Positions 35,910-45,469 of a DNA stretch of 64,000 bases are shown piece by piece. The notes beneath the pieces are model-generated. The model was not told the DNA's origin. It worked only from the letters and a program-made list of their open reading frames with translations, and did not search any database. Made by a program: the position numbers and the translations under genes. The DNA comes from Mangrovimonas xylaniphaga (GTDB lineage: Bacteria > Bacteroidota > Bacteroidia > Flavobacteriales > Flavobacteriaceae): contig NZ_LBIP01000013.1 of assembly GCF_001280435.1 (NCBI RefSeq), positions 682,001-746,000 of the forward strand, read 5' to 3'. How positions within the stretch are numbered: the first letter of the stretch is position 1; each line of letters starts with the position of its first letter.

Positions 35910-37160
35910 CTACATTCCAGTTCTAATAGCCTCTACAGGGTTTAATTTTGAGGCTGAAATAGCCGGTATCACACCAGATATCAAGCCAATTGCTGTAGAA
36001 AGCGAGAAGCCTAACATCATATTTGGAATCGATAGAATAAACTTAAAATCTCCAGTAAATTGAGAGGCAATAATTGAGGTTATCCACACCAGAACCAAGC
36101 CCACCAAACCACCAAACACAGCCAAAATAACAGCTTCAAATAAAAACTGTAACAGGATAAATCGGTTTTTGGCGCCCAGTGATTTTTGAATTCCGATAAG
36201 GTGCGTGCGCTCCTTCACACTTACAAACATAATATTGGCAATCCCAAAGCCACCAACCAAAAGAGAAAACCCGCTTATGATCCATCCCATAACATTCATG
36301 GTTCCCAGAATATTATCTATCATATTGGTCATACCCGACAATTTATTGACAAAAAAGTCATCGGGCTGATCCGCCTTTAAACCTCTAAAATTTCTAAACT
36401 TTTGTTTTAGCACCTGTTCAAAGCCACCCAAATCTATCCCTTTTTCCGGCTTTACAATAACTGCTCCAGGAACACCATCGACACCTCCAGTTTGAAAACG
36501 TCTCACAAAATTTACCGGCACCCATGCCTTTTCATCCGGAGAATCCCCAAAATTGTTTCCAAACTTTTTCAGCACCCCGATCACAGTCAATTTTCGTCCA
36601 TAGGCACGAATTTGTTTCCCGATAGGATTTATGGTTCCAAATAAACTCTCTGCCAAGTTATACCCCAATACAATTACCGGCGATCCCGTAACAGATTCGG
36701 ATTCCGTATAAAAACGCCCTTTCTCCAAGGTTAAATTCTCAATATCATAAATCTCGTTGGTAACCGGGGTAATATTTACGCCAGAAACCGTTTCCCCTTC
36801 ATACCGTATGGTTTCATTACCTCCAAAAATCACAAAAGCACAGGCCGCTATTTCTGGAACATTTCTTCTTATAAATTCATAGTCATCATAGCCCGTTTGC
36901 GGATATCTTTCGCGTTGCCATCGTGGCACATCAGTTGGCCCAAATGAAAATTTGGTAATGTACATGGTATTTTTATCCAACCCCGAGAGGTCTTCCTGGA
37001 TTTTTTGATCTAAAGAATCTACCGCAGCCAAAATGGCAATGATTGAAAAAATACCAATGGTAACTCCCAACAAAGACAAGGCAGTACGGAGTTTATTGTT
37101 ACGAAGGGCATTTAAGGCAAATCCAAAACTTTCTTTTAATAACCTTAGGTAAAGCAGCAT
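35910..37160 (-). CDS. MacB-type ABC transporter permease
   Basis: The product has 416 residues. A first membrane helix (about 22-47, LRTALSLLGVTIGIFSIIAIL) is followed by a periplasmic MacB_PCD domain (about 50-245) and a C-terminal FtsX unit with three helices (about 285-410) ending in the typical SKLNPVEAIRTGM. Such proteins pair with an ABC ATPase and a membrane-fusion protein in export or lipoprotein-type mechanotransmission. Neither partner is next to it, so its ATPase must be encoded elsewhere. It converges with the GAF gene, with 8 bp between their ends. Confidence 0.9.
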   Translation of the reverse strand: MLLYLRLLKESFGFALNALRNNKLRTALSLLGVTIGIFSIIAILAAVDSLDQKIQEDLSGLDKNTMYITKFSFGPTDVPRWQRERYPQTGYDDYEFIRRNVPEIAACAFVIFGGNETIRYEGETVSGVNITPVTNEIYDIENLTLEKGRFYTESESVTGSPVIVLGYNLAESLFGTINPIGKQIRAYGRKLTVIGVLKKFGNNFGDSPDEKAWVPVNFVRRFQTGGVDGVPGAVIVKPEKGIDLGGFEQVLKQKFRNFRGLKADQPDDFFVNKLSGMTNMIDNILGTMNVMGWIISGFSLLVGGFGIANIMFVSVKERTHLIGIQKSLGAKNRFILLQFLFEAVILAVFGGLVGLVLVWITSIIASQFTGDFKFILSIPNMMLGFSLSTAIGLISGVIPAISASKLNPVEAIRTGM

Positions 37161-37273
37161 TTATAGAGATGATTTTTTACTGATTTAAAGATAGGACGTT
37201 TTTAACGTATTTGTGTTACAAAAAAACTAAAATAAACCCTCCACAAATAGGTGGCAATTTCTTTAAGAATGTG

Positions 37274-37281
37274 TATTTTTG
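37274..37281 (+). promoter_or_regulatory. -7 box of the purH promoter
   Basis: TATTTTTG fits the Bacteroidota -7 consensus TAnnTTTG exactly and is followed by GCACTTTAAAA. The -33 box is weak. Transcription would start near 37288, downstream of the longest open frame start at 37211, which supports the internal ATG at 37373 as the real purH start. Confidence 0.5.
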
Positions 37282-37372
37282 CACTTTAAAAAAAATGAGG
37301 CTTTCAATTGGGATGGAAGCCTACAAAAATAACTGTCATTTCCGTAAGAAAAGGAAACTAAACAAGAACAAA

Positions 37373-38905
37373 ATGAATACTGACAAAACTATTAAATCGG
37401 CATTAATCTCCGTTTTTAGCAAGGAAGGCTTGGAACCAATCGTGAGAGAGCTTCACGCCCAAAACGTAACCATTTATTCTACTGGAGGTACTGAAACTTT
37501 CATTAAAGACCTTGGGATAGATGTTGTCCCTGTTGAAGATGTGACCTCTTACCCATCTATTTTGGGAGGACGTGTAAAAACTTTACACCCTAAAGTATTT
37601 GGTGGTATTTTGAACCGTCAGAACAACGAGAGCGATGTAACCGAGCTAGCTGAGTTCAACATCCCTCAAATCGATTTAGTAATTGTTGACCTGTATCCTT
37701 TTGAAAAAACTGTAGCGTCTGGAGCCGCACACCAAGATATCATCGAAAAAATTGATATCGGAGGAATTTCCTTGATCCGTGCTGCAGCCAAAAATTACGC
37801 CGATGTAGTTTGTGTATCTTCTGTTGAAGACTATGCTGAATTCTTGGAATTGTTACAAACCAAAAAAGGAGAAACTTCCGAAGCTGACCGCATCCGATTT
37901 GCAGCCAAAGCTTTCAACGTATCTTCCCACTACGATTCTGCCATTTTCAACTACTTCAACCAAGAACTTGAAATCCCAGCCCTTAAAGTAAGTGAAACAA
38001 AAGGTAAAGTATTGCGTTACGGAGAAAACCCTCACCAAAAAGGATTCTTCTACGGTGATTTCGACGCCATGTTCACCCAACTTAACGGAAAAGAATTAAG
38101 CTACAACAACCTTTTGGATGTTGACGCTGCCGTTAACTTAATGGATGAATTTAAAAATGACGCGCCAACTTTCGCCATTTTAAAACATAACAACGCTTGT
38201 GGTTTGGCACAACGCGACACCCTTCACCAAGCTTATGTAGATGCCTTGGCTGGAGATCCAGTTTCTGCTTTTGGCGGTGTTTTGATTGCCAATAAAGAAA
38301 TTGACTTGGCTACAGCCGAAGAAATTCACCAATTATTCTGCGAAGTAGTAATCGCTCCAGGTTTTACTGCGGAAGCTGAAGAACTTTTAAAAGGTAAAAA
38401 GAACCGCATCCTGTTGGTACAGAACGATGCTGAATTGGCTCAAACGCATGTTAGAACTTGCCTTAACGGTGTTTTGGTGCAAGACCGCAACAATGTATCC
38501 GACACTAAAGAGGGTACTGAAACCAAAACTGATAAAGCGCCAACCGATGCCGAACTTGACGATTTGATCTTTGCTTCCAAAATTTGTAAGCACACCAAAT
38601 CCAACACAATCGTATTGACAAAGAACAAGCAATTGTGTGCTAGCGGAACGGGACAAACTAGCCGTGTAGACGCTCTTAACCAAGCGATTCATAAAGCACA
38701 ATCTTTCAATTTCGATTTGAAAGGAGCAGTAATGGCAAGTGATGCATTTTTCCCATTCCCAGACTGTGTAGAGATTGCAGACAACGCAGGAATTACAGCT
38801 GTAATTCAACCAGGAGGTTCCATCAAAGACCAATTGAGCATAGACTACTGCAACGAACATGGTTTGGCCATGGTATTTACAGGAACACGTCACTTTAAGC
38901 ACTAA
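37373..38905 (+). CDS. purH: Bifunctional AICAR transformylase / IMP cyclohydrolase
   Basis: The product from the ATG at 37373 has 510 residues, the normal PurH length. The frame is open back to 37211, but that would place the start upstream of the promoter and add 54 residues without family resemblance. An MGS-like IMP cyclohydrolase domain (about 5-130, with STGGTE and GGRVKTLHPK) is followed by the AICAR formyltransferase domain with LKHNNACGLA and PGGSIKDQ. It performs the last two steps of purine synthesis in the cytoplasm. It ends with GTRHFKH, the usual PurH C-terminus. A terminator follows. Confidence 0.97.
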   Translation: MNTDKTIKSALISVFSKEGLEPIVRELHAQNVTIYSTGGTETFIKDLGIDVVPVEDVTSYPSILGGRVKTLHPKVFGGILNRQNNESDVTELAEFNIPQIDLVIVDLYPFEKTVASGAAHQDIIEKIDIGGISLIRAAAKNYADVVCVSSVEDYAEFLELLQTKKGETSEADRIRFAAKAFNVSSHYDSAIFNYFNQELEIPALKVSETKGKVLRYGENPHQKGFFYGDFDAMFTQLNGKELSYNNLLDVDAAVNLMDEFKNDAPTFAILKHNNACGLAQRDTLHQAYVDALAGDPVSAFGGVLIANKEIDLATAEEIHQLFCEVVIAPGFTAEAEELLKGKKNRILLVQNDAELAQTHVRTCLNGVLVQDRNNVSDTKEGTETKTDKAPTDAELDDLIFASKICKHTKSNTIVLTKNKQLCASGTGQTSRVDALNQAIHKAQSFNFDLKGAVMASDAFFPFPDCVEIADNAGITAVIQPGGSIKDQLSIDYCNEHGLAMVFTGTRHFKH

Positions 38906-38942
38906 TAAAGCGTCCACTTTGTGGAAATTTATCATAAAAACT

Positions 38943-38987
38943 GGCACTCCTGTAGGTCTCCGTACCACATGAGTGCCTTTTATTTTA
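38943..38987 (+). terminator. Probable rho-independent terminator after purH
   Basis: GGCACTC (38943-38949) and GAGTGCC (38971-38977) pair across a 21-base loop and are followed by TTTTATTTT. This separates purH from the mre operon. Confidence 0.65.
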
Positions 38988-39096
38988 CATATAATTAGAA
39001 TACCAATTAAAGGCTGTATATTTAGCAAGTTTTATTACATTTACAACAATGTGAAAAAGCAGATAGATATAAACCCAAATAATTACAAAATAGCAC

Positions 39097-40125
39097 ATGG
39101 GATTTTTTGATTTCCTTACTGAAGAAATAGCTATAGACCTAGGAACAGCAAACACACTCATCATACATAACGATAAAGTTGTTGTAGACAGCCCATCCAT
39201 AGTTGCCAGAGACCGTGTATCTGGAAAAATCATTGCCGTTGGAAAAGAAGCCAACATGATGCAAGGTAAAACACACGAAAACATCAAAACCATTCGCCCT
39301 TTGAAAGATGGGGTAATTGCCGATTTTGATGCCTCTGAGCAGATGATAAGTATGTTTATTAAAAACATTCCTGCGCTTAAGAAGAAGCTATTTTCTCCAG
39401 CCCTACGCATGGTCGTTTGTATCCCTTCTGGGATTACCGAAGTAGAAATGCGTGCGGTAAAGGAATCCTGTGAACGTGTAAATGGAAAAGAAGTCTATTT
39501 GATCCATGAGCCTATGGCTGCTGCCATCGGTATTGGGATTGACATCATGCAACCTAAAGGAAACATGATTGTAGATATAGGTGGAGGAACCACGGAAATT
39601 GCGGTGATAGCTTTGGGTGGAATTGTGTGTGATAAATCGGTGAAAGTTGCGGGTGACGTATTTACCAACGACATCATTTATTACATGCGGACGCAACACA
39701 ACCTTTACGTTGGAGAGCGTACTGCCGAAAAAATAAAAATCCAGATTGGTGCTGCTACCGAGGATTTGGAATTACCACCAGACGACATGAGTGTTCAAGG
39801 ACGTGACTTGTTAACAGGAAAACCAAAACAGGTACAAATTTCATTTAGAGAAATTGCCAAGGCCTTAGATAAATCCATCTTGAGAATTGAGGATTCCGTA
39901 ATGGAAACCCTTTCCCAAACCCCACCAGAATTAGCTGCCGATATTTACAACACCGGTATCTATTTAGCAGGTGGAGGAAGTATGCTACGAGGATTGGATA
40001 AACGTTTATCACTTAAAACAGATTTACCGGTTTACATCGCCGAAGACCCATTACGTGCCGTTGTAAGAGGAACAGGAATTACACTTAAAAACCTACCTAG
40101 ATTTAAAAGTGTATTGATAAAATAA
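39097..40125 (+). CDS. mreB: Rod shape-determining protein MreB
   Basis: The product has 342 residues and is a bacterial actin. It opens with an amphipathic GFFDFLTEE (2-10) for membrane binding, then IDLGTANTLI (13-22, phosphate 1), the VDIGGGTTEIAV phosphate-2 motif (about 155) and LAGGGSMLRGLD (about 290). It forms filaments under the membrane that direct cell-wall elongation. It is the first gene of mreB-mreC-mreD-mrdA-rodA, with 10 bp to mreC. Confidence 0.97.
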   Translation: MGFFDFLTEEIAIDLGTANTLIIHNDKVVVDSPSIVARDRVSGKIIAVGKEANMMQGKTHENIKTIRPLKDGVIADFDASEQMISMFIKNIPALKKKLFSPALRMVVCIPSGITEVEMRAVKESCERVNGKEVYLIHEPMAAAIGIGIDIMQPKGNMIVDIGGGTTEIAVIALGGIVCDKSVKVAGDVFTNDIIYYMRTQHNLYVGERTAEKIKIQIGAATEDLELPPDDMSVQGRDLLTGKPKQVQISFREIAKALDKSILRIEDSVMETLSQTPPELAADIYNTGIYLAGGGSMLRGLDKRLSLKTDLPVYIAEDPLRAVVRGTGITLKNLPRFKSVLIK

Positions 40126-40135
40126 GGAATACTAG

Positions 40136-40963
40136 ATGCAGCAAATCATCAACTTTGTTATACGCAACAAAATCGTGCTTTTGTTTTTGCTCTTATTTGG
40201 TATCTCGCTTGCTTTAACAATTCAGTCCCACTCCTACCATAAAAGTAAATTTATTAGCTCCGCCAACTTCTTCACTGGCGGCATTTATAAACGCGCCCAT
40301 GGTATTGGACAGTATTTTAACCTAAAGACCGAAAACGAACAATTGGTGGAAGAAAACGTAAGATTAAAAACCTTATTATACAATTCACAAATTGCCGATA
40401 CCACTCAAGAGTTCCAAAAGGACACTTCCTTTTATGGAGGGGTATTTCGGTTTATTCCGGCAAAAGTTTATAAAAACAGTTATTCAGCTACCAAAAATTA
40501 CCTAATGCTCAACAGAGGAGAGCGTGATGGCGTGAAACAAGATTTTGGGGTGGTTACCTCACAAGGTATTGTGGGGATTATTGAAAACACCTCCAATAAA
40601 TATGCTACGGTACTTTCCATATTGAATACCAAGAGTAAAATCAACGCCCAACTTAAGAACTCCAATCACATTGGGTCTTTGGTATGGAATACCAAATCCT
40701 ATGAACTGGTGCAACTCACAGACATCTCTAAGTTTGCCCCTGTAGCGGTTGGCGATACCATCATTACAGGAGGACAGTCTACTATTTTCCCAAAAGGCGT
40801 CCCTATTGGAACCATAGATTCCTTTACCACGGATATAAGTGGTGATACCTATACCATAGATGTAAAACTTTTTAACGACATGACTAACATTGGTCATGTA
40901 TATATCATCGAGAATACCGATGCAGAAGAAATTAAAACCTTGGAACAATCGGTAGATGAATAA
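40136..40963 (+). CDS. mreC: Rod shape-determining protein MreC
   Basis: The product has 275 residues. One N-terminal membrane helix (about 11-29) is followed by a coiled-coil stretch (LKTENEQLVEENVRLKTLL, about 62-80) and the periplasmic MreC beta-domains (about 100-262). It links MreB to the wall synthases. It overlaps mreD by 8 bp. Confidence 0.94.
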   Translation: MQQIINFVIRNKIVLLFLLLFGISLALTIQSHSYHKSKFISSANFFTGGIYKRAHGIGQYFNLKTENEQLVEENVRLKTLLYNSQIADTTQEFQKDTSFYGGVFRFIPAKVYKNSYSATKNYLMLNRGERDGVKQDFGVVTSQGIVGIIENTSNKYATVLSILNTKSKINAQLKNSNHIGSLVWNTKSYELVQLTDISKFAPVAVGDTIITGGQSTIFPKGVPIGTIDSFTTDISGDTYTIDVKLFNDMTNIGHVYIIENTDAEEIKTLEQSVDE

Positions 40964-41462
40964 CAGTAATGTAAATATAATCATCCAGTTTGTCTCCTTA
41001 CTATTGGTGCAGGTATTGGTGCTTAATCATGTTAACTTTTTGGAATACATCAATCCGTATCCCTATATCTTATTTATCCTACTATTCCCGGTAAGAGCCA
41101 ATAGATCACTTATCATTTTCTTAAGTTTTCTATTAGGGCTATTGGTAGATATTTTTTCAGATTCCGGAGGTATCCATGCTGCTGCGTGTGTGACCTTGGC
41201 GTTTATTAGGCCAGCGATCCTAAAATTCTCATTTGGGATGATTTACGAATACCAAAGTATTAAATTCAGTCAGACCGAATTTGGACGACGCTTGGTCTAT
41301 TTTTCCATTGGTACCGTAATCCATCATTTTATGATGTTTTCTTTGGAAGTTTTTAACATTTCAAAAATAATTTTAGTCCTGCAAAAGACGTTATTCTCAA
41401 GTATTTTTACTATAATACTAAGCCTATTGATTACAGTATTATTTAGCAGAAAACGTAGATGA
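40956..41462 (+). CDS. mreD: Rod shape-determining protein MreD
   Basis: The product has 168 residues with about five membrane helices. The LGLLVDIFSDSGGIHAAA segment (about 59-76) is typical of MreD. It is the small inner-membrane partner of MreC in the elongasome. Both ends overlap neighbours: 8 bp with mreC and 4 bp (ATGA) with mrdA, which suggests translational coupling. Confidence 0.92.
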   Translation: MNNSNVNIIIQFVSLLLVQVLVLNHVNFLEYINPYPYILFILLFPVRANRSLIIFLSFLLGLLVDIFSDSGGIHAAACVTLAFIRPAILKFSFGMIYEYQSIKFSQTEFGRRLVYFSIGTVIHHFMMFSLEVFNISKIILVLQKTLFSSIFTIILSLLITVLFSRKRR

Positions 41463-43399
41463 GAAAATTATTACTTTTTTCAACGGTGCTCCTTGTTGGA
41501 ATTATCTTTATTGCCCGGTTGTTTTACTTACAGATCTATAACCAAACTGCCTACAACCTCTTTGAAGACAATGCCATTAGAAAGGTATACGACTACCCCA
41601 AACGAGGTTATGTGTATGACCGAAACGGTATTTTATTGGTTGCCAACCAGCCATCTTATGACGTCATGGTCATTCCACGAGAAGTGGAGCCTTTGGACAC
41701 CCTAGAATTTTGTGAACTTTTAAAAATTACCAAGGAAGATTTTACCCGTCTTTATGACAAGGCCTATCACTATTCGCCAAGGCTTCCTTCGGTGTTTGTT
41801 CCTCAGCTCTCCAAAAAGGATTACGCTATTCTTCAGGAAAAAATGCGCAAGTTTGAGGGTTTTTACATCCAAAAACGATCTCTTAGAGATTACCAAACTT
41901 CCATTGGAGCCAATGTATTGGGAGATATTGGGGAAGTGAACAATGCTATAATCGCAAAACAGCCCTACTACAAAATGGGTGACCTTATAGGGAAACAAGG
42001 GGTTGAAATTTCTTATGAAGAAGAATTACGCGGTGTAAAAGGTATTAAGTTTATACAAAAAGACCGTTTCAACCGAAACATTGGTCCCTATAAAGATGGG
42101 ATCTACGACACCTTACCTCAACCCGGAAAGGATATCACTATCACCATCGATTCCAAACTGCAGGAATATGGGGAGTTATTGATGAAGCACAAACGAGGAG
42201 GGATTATTGCCATTGAACCTAGCAGTGGCGAAATCTTAACCATGATTTCTTCTCCAACCTATAACCCCAACCTTTTGGTGGGGCGTAACCGTTCCAAAAA
42301 CTTTACTAAGCTTTACCTAGATACTTTAGCGAAGCCCTTATACGATCGCGGACTCCAAGCTATGTATCCACCGGGGTCTCCATTTAAAGTCATAAATGCG
42401 CTTATCGGCCTTCAAGAAGGTGTGGTAACACCTAGAGACCGGTTTACCTGTAATCATGGTTATAGCTATGGAAACAGAAAAATGGGCTGTCACGGCCACT
42501 CTGGTATTTCCGATATGGATATTGGAATTTACAAATCCTGTAACTCCTATTTTGCCAATGTGTACAGACGCATTATAGACAAATATGAAACTCCAGCCCA
42601 AGGCATGGATGTTTGGAGTAACCATGTTAAAAGTTTTGGATTAGGCGACTACTTGGGTTATGACCTACGTATTGGTCAGCCAGGTAAAATTCCTGATGCC
42701 TCCACCTATGACCGCGCTTATGGCAAAAAAAGATGGTACACCACTTTTACCCTATCTAATGCCATTGGACAAGGAGAAGTATTGACTACTCCAATCCAAT
42801 TAGCGAATATGGCCGCCGCTATAGGGAATCGCGGGTATTTTTACACCCCGCATATCATTAAAAAGATTGAAAACGATACCATAGACAGTAAATATCTTAC
42901 CCTTCATAATACCACAATCGACAAAGTACATTTTGAACCTGTCATTCAAGGAATGTTTGACGTTTACAATAAAGGAACAGCCCAGACTTTACAGGTTCCT
43001 GGAATAGAGATTTGTGGAAAAACGGGAACCGCTGAGAACTTCACCAAAATAGATGGGGTTAAAACCCAGTTGACAGACCATTCCATATTCGTGGCTTTTG
43101 CCCCGAAAGACGATCCAAAAATTGCCATCGCTGTATTTGTAGAAAATGGTTATTGGGGAAGTCGTTTTGCCGGACGTATTGCCAGCCTTATGATTGAAAA
43201 ATATTTGAAAGGCACTATTTCCCGAACCGATATGGAAAATTGGATTTTAACACACAGTTTGGAAAACGAATATAGCAAACCTTATTCTGGAAAACCTTTC
43301 CAAATAAACGGGCATACCACCCTTCAGGTTATCGAGAATTATCGCGACAAGCCTGATTCAAACAACGACATCACCATACCCCAAACATGGAACCCATAA
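41459..43399 (+). CDS. mrdA: Penicillin-binding protein 2 (elongasome transpeptidase)
   Basis: The product has 646 residues. One membrane anchor (about 5-24), a PBP dimerisation domain (about 50-220) and the transpeptidase domain follow. Active-site motifs are SPFK (Ser307, Lys310), SCN (360-362) and KTG (521-523). It cross-links peptidoglycan during elongation together with RodA. The CNHGYSYGNRKMGCHGH stretch (331-347) is rich in Cys and His and lies where the E. coli enzyme binds zinc, so a metal site is plausible. It overlaps mreD by 4 bp and ends 3 bp before rodA. Confidence 0.96.
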   Translation: MRKLLLFSTVLLVGIIFIARLFYLQIYNQTAYNLFEDNAIRKVYDYPKRGYVYDRNGILLVANQPSYDVMVIPREVEPLDTLEFCELLKITKEDFTRLYDKAYHYSPRLPSVFVPQLSKKDYAILQEKMRKFEGFYIQKRSLRDYQTSIGANVLGDIGEVNNAIIAKQPYYKMGDLIGKQGVEISYEEELRGVKGIKFIQKDRFNRNIGPYKDGIYDTLPQPGKDITITIDSKLQEYGELLMKHKRGGIIAIEPSSGEILTMISSPTYNPNLLVGRNRSKNFTKLYLDTLAKPLYDRGLQAMYPPGSPFKVINALIGLQEGVVTPRDRFTCNHGYSYGNRKMGCHGHSGISDMDIGIYKSCNSYFANVYRRIIDKYETPAQGMDVWSNHVKSFGLGDYLGYDLRIGQPGKIPDASTYDRAYGKKRWYTTFTLSNAIGQGEVLTTPIQLANMAAAIGNRGYFYTPHIIKKIENDTIDSKYLTLHNTTIDKVHFEPVIQGMFDVYNKGTAQTLQVPGIEICGKTGTAENFTKIDGVKTQLTDHSIFVAFAPKDDPKIAIAVFVENGYWGSRFAGRIASLMIEKYLKGTISRTDMENWILTHSLENEYSKPYSGKPFQINGHTTLQVIENYRDKPDSNNDITIPQTWNP

Positions 43400-43402
43400 A
43401 GC

Positions 43403-44680
43403 ATGCATAGAGAGAATATAGGATTACGTTTCGACTGGATTACGATCATACTTTTTTTGATTTTGGTTGGTTTTGGGTGGCTCAATATCATGTCTGCTTC
43501 GCATATGGGAGACATTACCAATTACTTTGACATGGACCAGCCTTACGGTAAACAACTCATGTTTATCATGATGACCTTGGCCCTCATTGTAATCATCCTT
43601 TCCATAGAAGCAAAGTTTTATGAACGTTTTGCCAGTGTCATTTATTTGGTATCCCTCATTTCCTTGGCAGGTCTATTTGTCTTTGGAAAAAACGTTAATG
43701 GCGCCACCTCTTGGTATGGTATTGGCGGGATGACCTTACAGCCAAGTGAGTTCGCAAAATTTGCAACTTCACTTGCCGTAGCGAAGCACATTAGTGACCT
43801 ACAGACTAACTTGAAATTTCTTAAGGACCAATTAAAAACCATTGCCATAATTTTTATACCGGCATTGTTGATTCTTTTACAAAATGACGCTGGAAGTACT
43901 ATTGTTTATGCCTCCTTCTTCTTTGTTTTTTACAGAGAAGGAATTCAACAAATTTATTTGATTATTGGAGTCATCATCATGCTACTATCAGTGCTATCCT
44001 TAAAATTTGGAGTACTGCCCACTTCCCTATTCTCGGCACTTGTTATTTTGGGACTCTATTTTTATAAGCGAAAGAAACAAGCCTCCATATTAATGCCTTT
44101 GACCATTTTGGCGCTTTGCATTGGCTTTTCTTTTGCGGTACGGAATTTTTATGACCACGTTCTAAAGCCTCACCAAAAGGACCGCATCAGTCTATGGTTA
44201 CGTTTGGAAAAAGACCCAGATAAATTGGAACAAATGAAACGGACCATTCTCTACAACCTCAACGAATCTGAAAAAGCCATCAGTTCTGGAGGCTTAACAG
44301 GAAAGGGCTTTTTGCAAGGCACCCGTACTACTGGTAAATTTGTTCCAGAGCAACACACCGATTATATTTTTAGCACCGTTGGAGAAGAATGGGGATTCGC
44401 AGGCACCACTATGGTAGTCGTCCTTTTTGTTGCCCTTATCTTAAGAATACTCTACCTCGCCGAATCGCAAAAGAGTCAATTCAGTAGAGTTTACGGCTAT
44501 TGTGTGGCTTCTATTTTATTTGTCCATTTCACCATCAACACAGGAATGGTTATGGGGCTCATCCCCACTGTGGGTATCCCGCTTCCCTTTTTCAGTTATG
44601 GGGGTTCTGGGCTTTGGGGTTTCACTATTTTACTGTTCATTTTTATAAAATTGGACTCCAACAAAATCAATGAGTGGTAA
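43403..44680 (+). CDS. rodA: Peptidoglycan glycosyltransferase RodA
   Basis: The product has 425 residues and about ten membrane helices, of the SEDS family. It polymerises lipid II during elongation. Conserved features are QPSEFAKF (113-120), the GGLTGKGFLQG loop (296-306) and HTDYIFSTVGEEWGF (318-332), with the catalytic Asp320. The C-terminal PLPFFSYGGSGLW is the SEDS signature. It closes the mre operon. No clear terminator is seen in the 150 bp that follow. Confidence 0.96.
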   Translation: MHRENIGLRFDWITIILFLILVGFGWLNIMSASHMGDITNYFDMDQPYGKQLMFIMMTLALIVIILSIEAKFYERFASVIYLVSLISLAGLFVFGKNVNGATSWYGIGGMTLQPSEFAKFATSLAVAKHISDLQTNLKFLKDQLKTIAIIFIPALLILLQNDAGSTIVYASFFFVFYREGIQQIYLIIGVIIMLLSVLSLKFGVLPTSLFSALVILGLYFYKRKKQASILMPLTILALCIGFSFAVRNFYDHVLKPHQKDRISLWLRLEKDPDKLEQMKRTILYNLNESEKAISSGGLTGKGFLQGTRTTGKFVPEQHTDYIFSTVGEEWGFAGTTMVVVLFVALILRILYLAESQKSQFSRVYGYCVASILFVHFTINTGMVMGLIPTVGIPLPFFSYGGSGLWGFTILLFIFIKLDSNKINEW

Positions 44681-44830
44681 ATTTTATAAGTGCTTCAATC
44701 CCAATAAATACAAGTAGTCTGTGAATTAAACTGACAATTTCCATTTTTACGTCATAATTACTGACATACAATTCTTTAGGGTTCTTAAATCTTTTTCGTA
44801 CATTTATGTATCACCTTAAGAATCAGCACT

Positions 44831-45442
44831 ATGTCATTCGTAAAAAAATCTTCACAAAGCATCTTTATTGGAGGTTTATTTTTTATGGTTCCTACCCTTA
44901 TCCTGATCATGTTATTTGGAAAGGCCTTAAAGCTGATTTTGCCCTTAGCAAAAGCCCTTTCCAATATTTTTGATCTGCATTCGGTCTTTGGAACCGCTTC
45001 GGTGACCTTGATGAGCCTAGTGTTGCTTTTTTTAATTTGTGCAGGAGTGGGTCTTTTGCTCCAGAGAGGATTCCTAACTCAATGGAGCCCCAAAACCGAG
45101 CAACGGCTGTTTTTTCATTTCCCTGCTTTCCAAATGCTCAAATACCGCCTTTTGGATGAGAAAAAATTAAAAAATTCAAGTCTATGGAAAGCTATTTTAC
45201 TGAAGGAAGACTCGAATTTCACCATTGGTTTTATAACCGATGACACCCATCATTCTTACCTTACTCTTTATTTGCCAGACGCTCCTAAAATGGATGCCGG
45301 GCAAATTAGATATGTCTTGAAGTCCAATTGCGAGTACTACCCCATCACCATGAAACAAGCCATGAATGCCTTACATGATTTTGGAAAGTGCCCAGATTTA
45401 AGCCAATTACTTTCTTCCATTAAAGCCTCAAAAACAACATAA
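44831..45442 (+). CDS. DUF502-like membrane protein
   Basis: The product has 203 residues. Two membrane helices (about 10-36 and 52-76) flank a short loop, and a soluble domain follows. The order matches DUF502: a hydrophobic GGLFFMVPTLILI opening, then FTIGFITDD and LTLYLPDAPKMDAGQIRYV, which parallels the family's FVPTTPNPTSG segment, and a late ITMKQAMNALHDFGKC. Sequence divergence is large. Function is unknown. It lies 150 bp after rodA and 27 bp before a beta-barrel gene. Confidence 0.65.
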   Translation: MSFVKKSSQSIFIGGLFFMVPTLILIMLFGKALKLILPLAKALSNIFDLHSVFGTASVTLMSLVLLFLICAGVGLLLQRGFLTQWSPKTEQRLFFHFPAFQMLKYRLLDEKKLKNSSLWKAILLKEDSNFTIGFITDDTHHSYLTLYLPDAPKMDAGQIRYVLKSNCEYYPITMKQAMNALHDFGKCPDLSQLLSSIKASKTT

Positions 45443-45469
45443 GCCACCAACAAACAAATTCAAGAATCC

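Noticed and set aside
37211-37372. Upstream extension of purH (54 codons)
   Set aside because: The -7 box at 37274 lies inside it, the residues show no family similarity, and the ATG at 37373 gives the normal 510-residue PurH.
38387-39028. 213-codon open frame on the minus strand within purH
   Set aside because: It lies antisense to a firmly identified gene and has an uncharacteristic Cys/Val-rich product.
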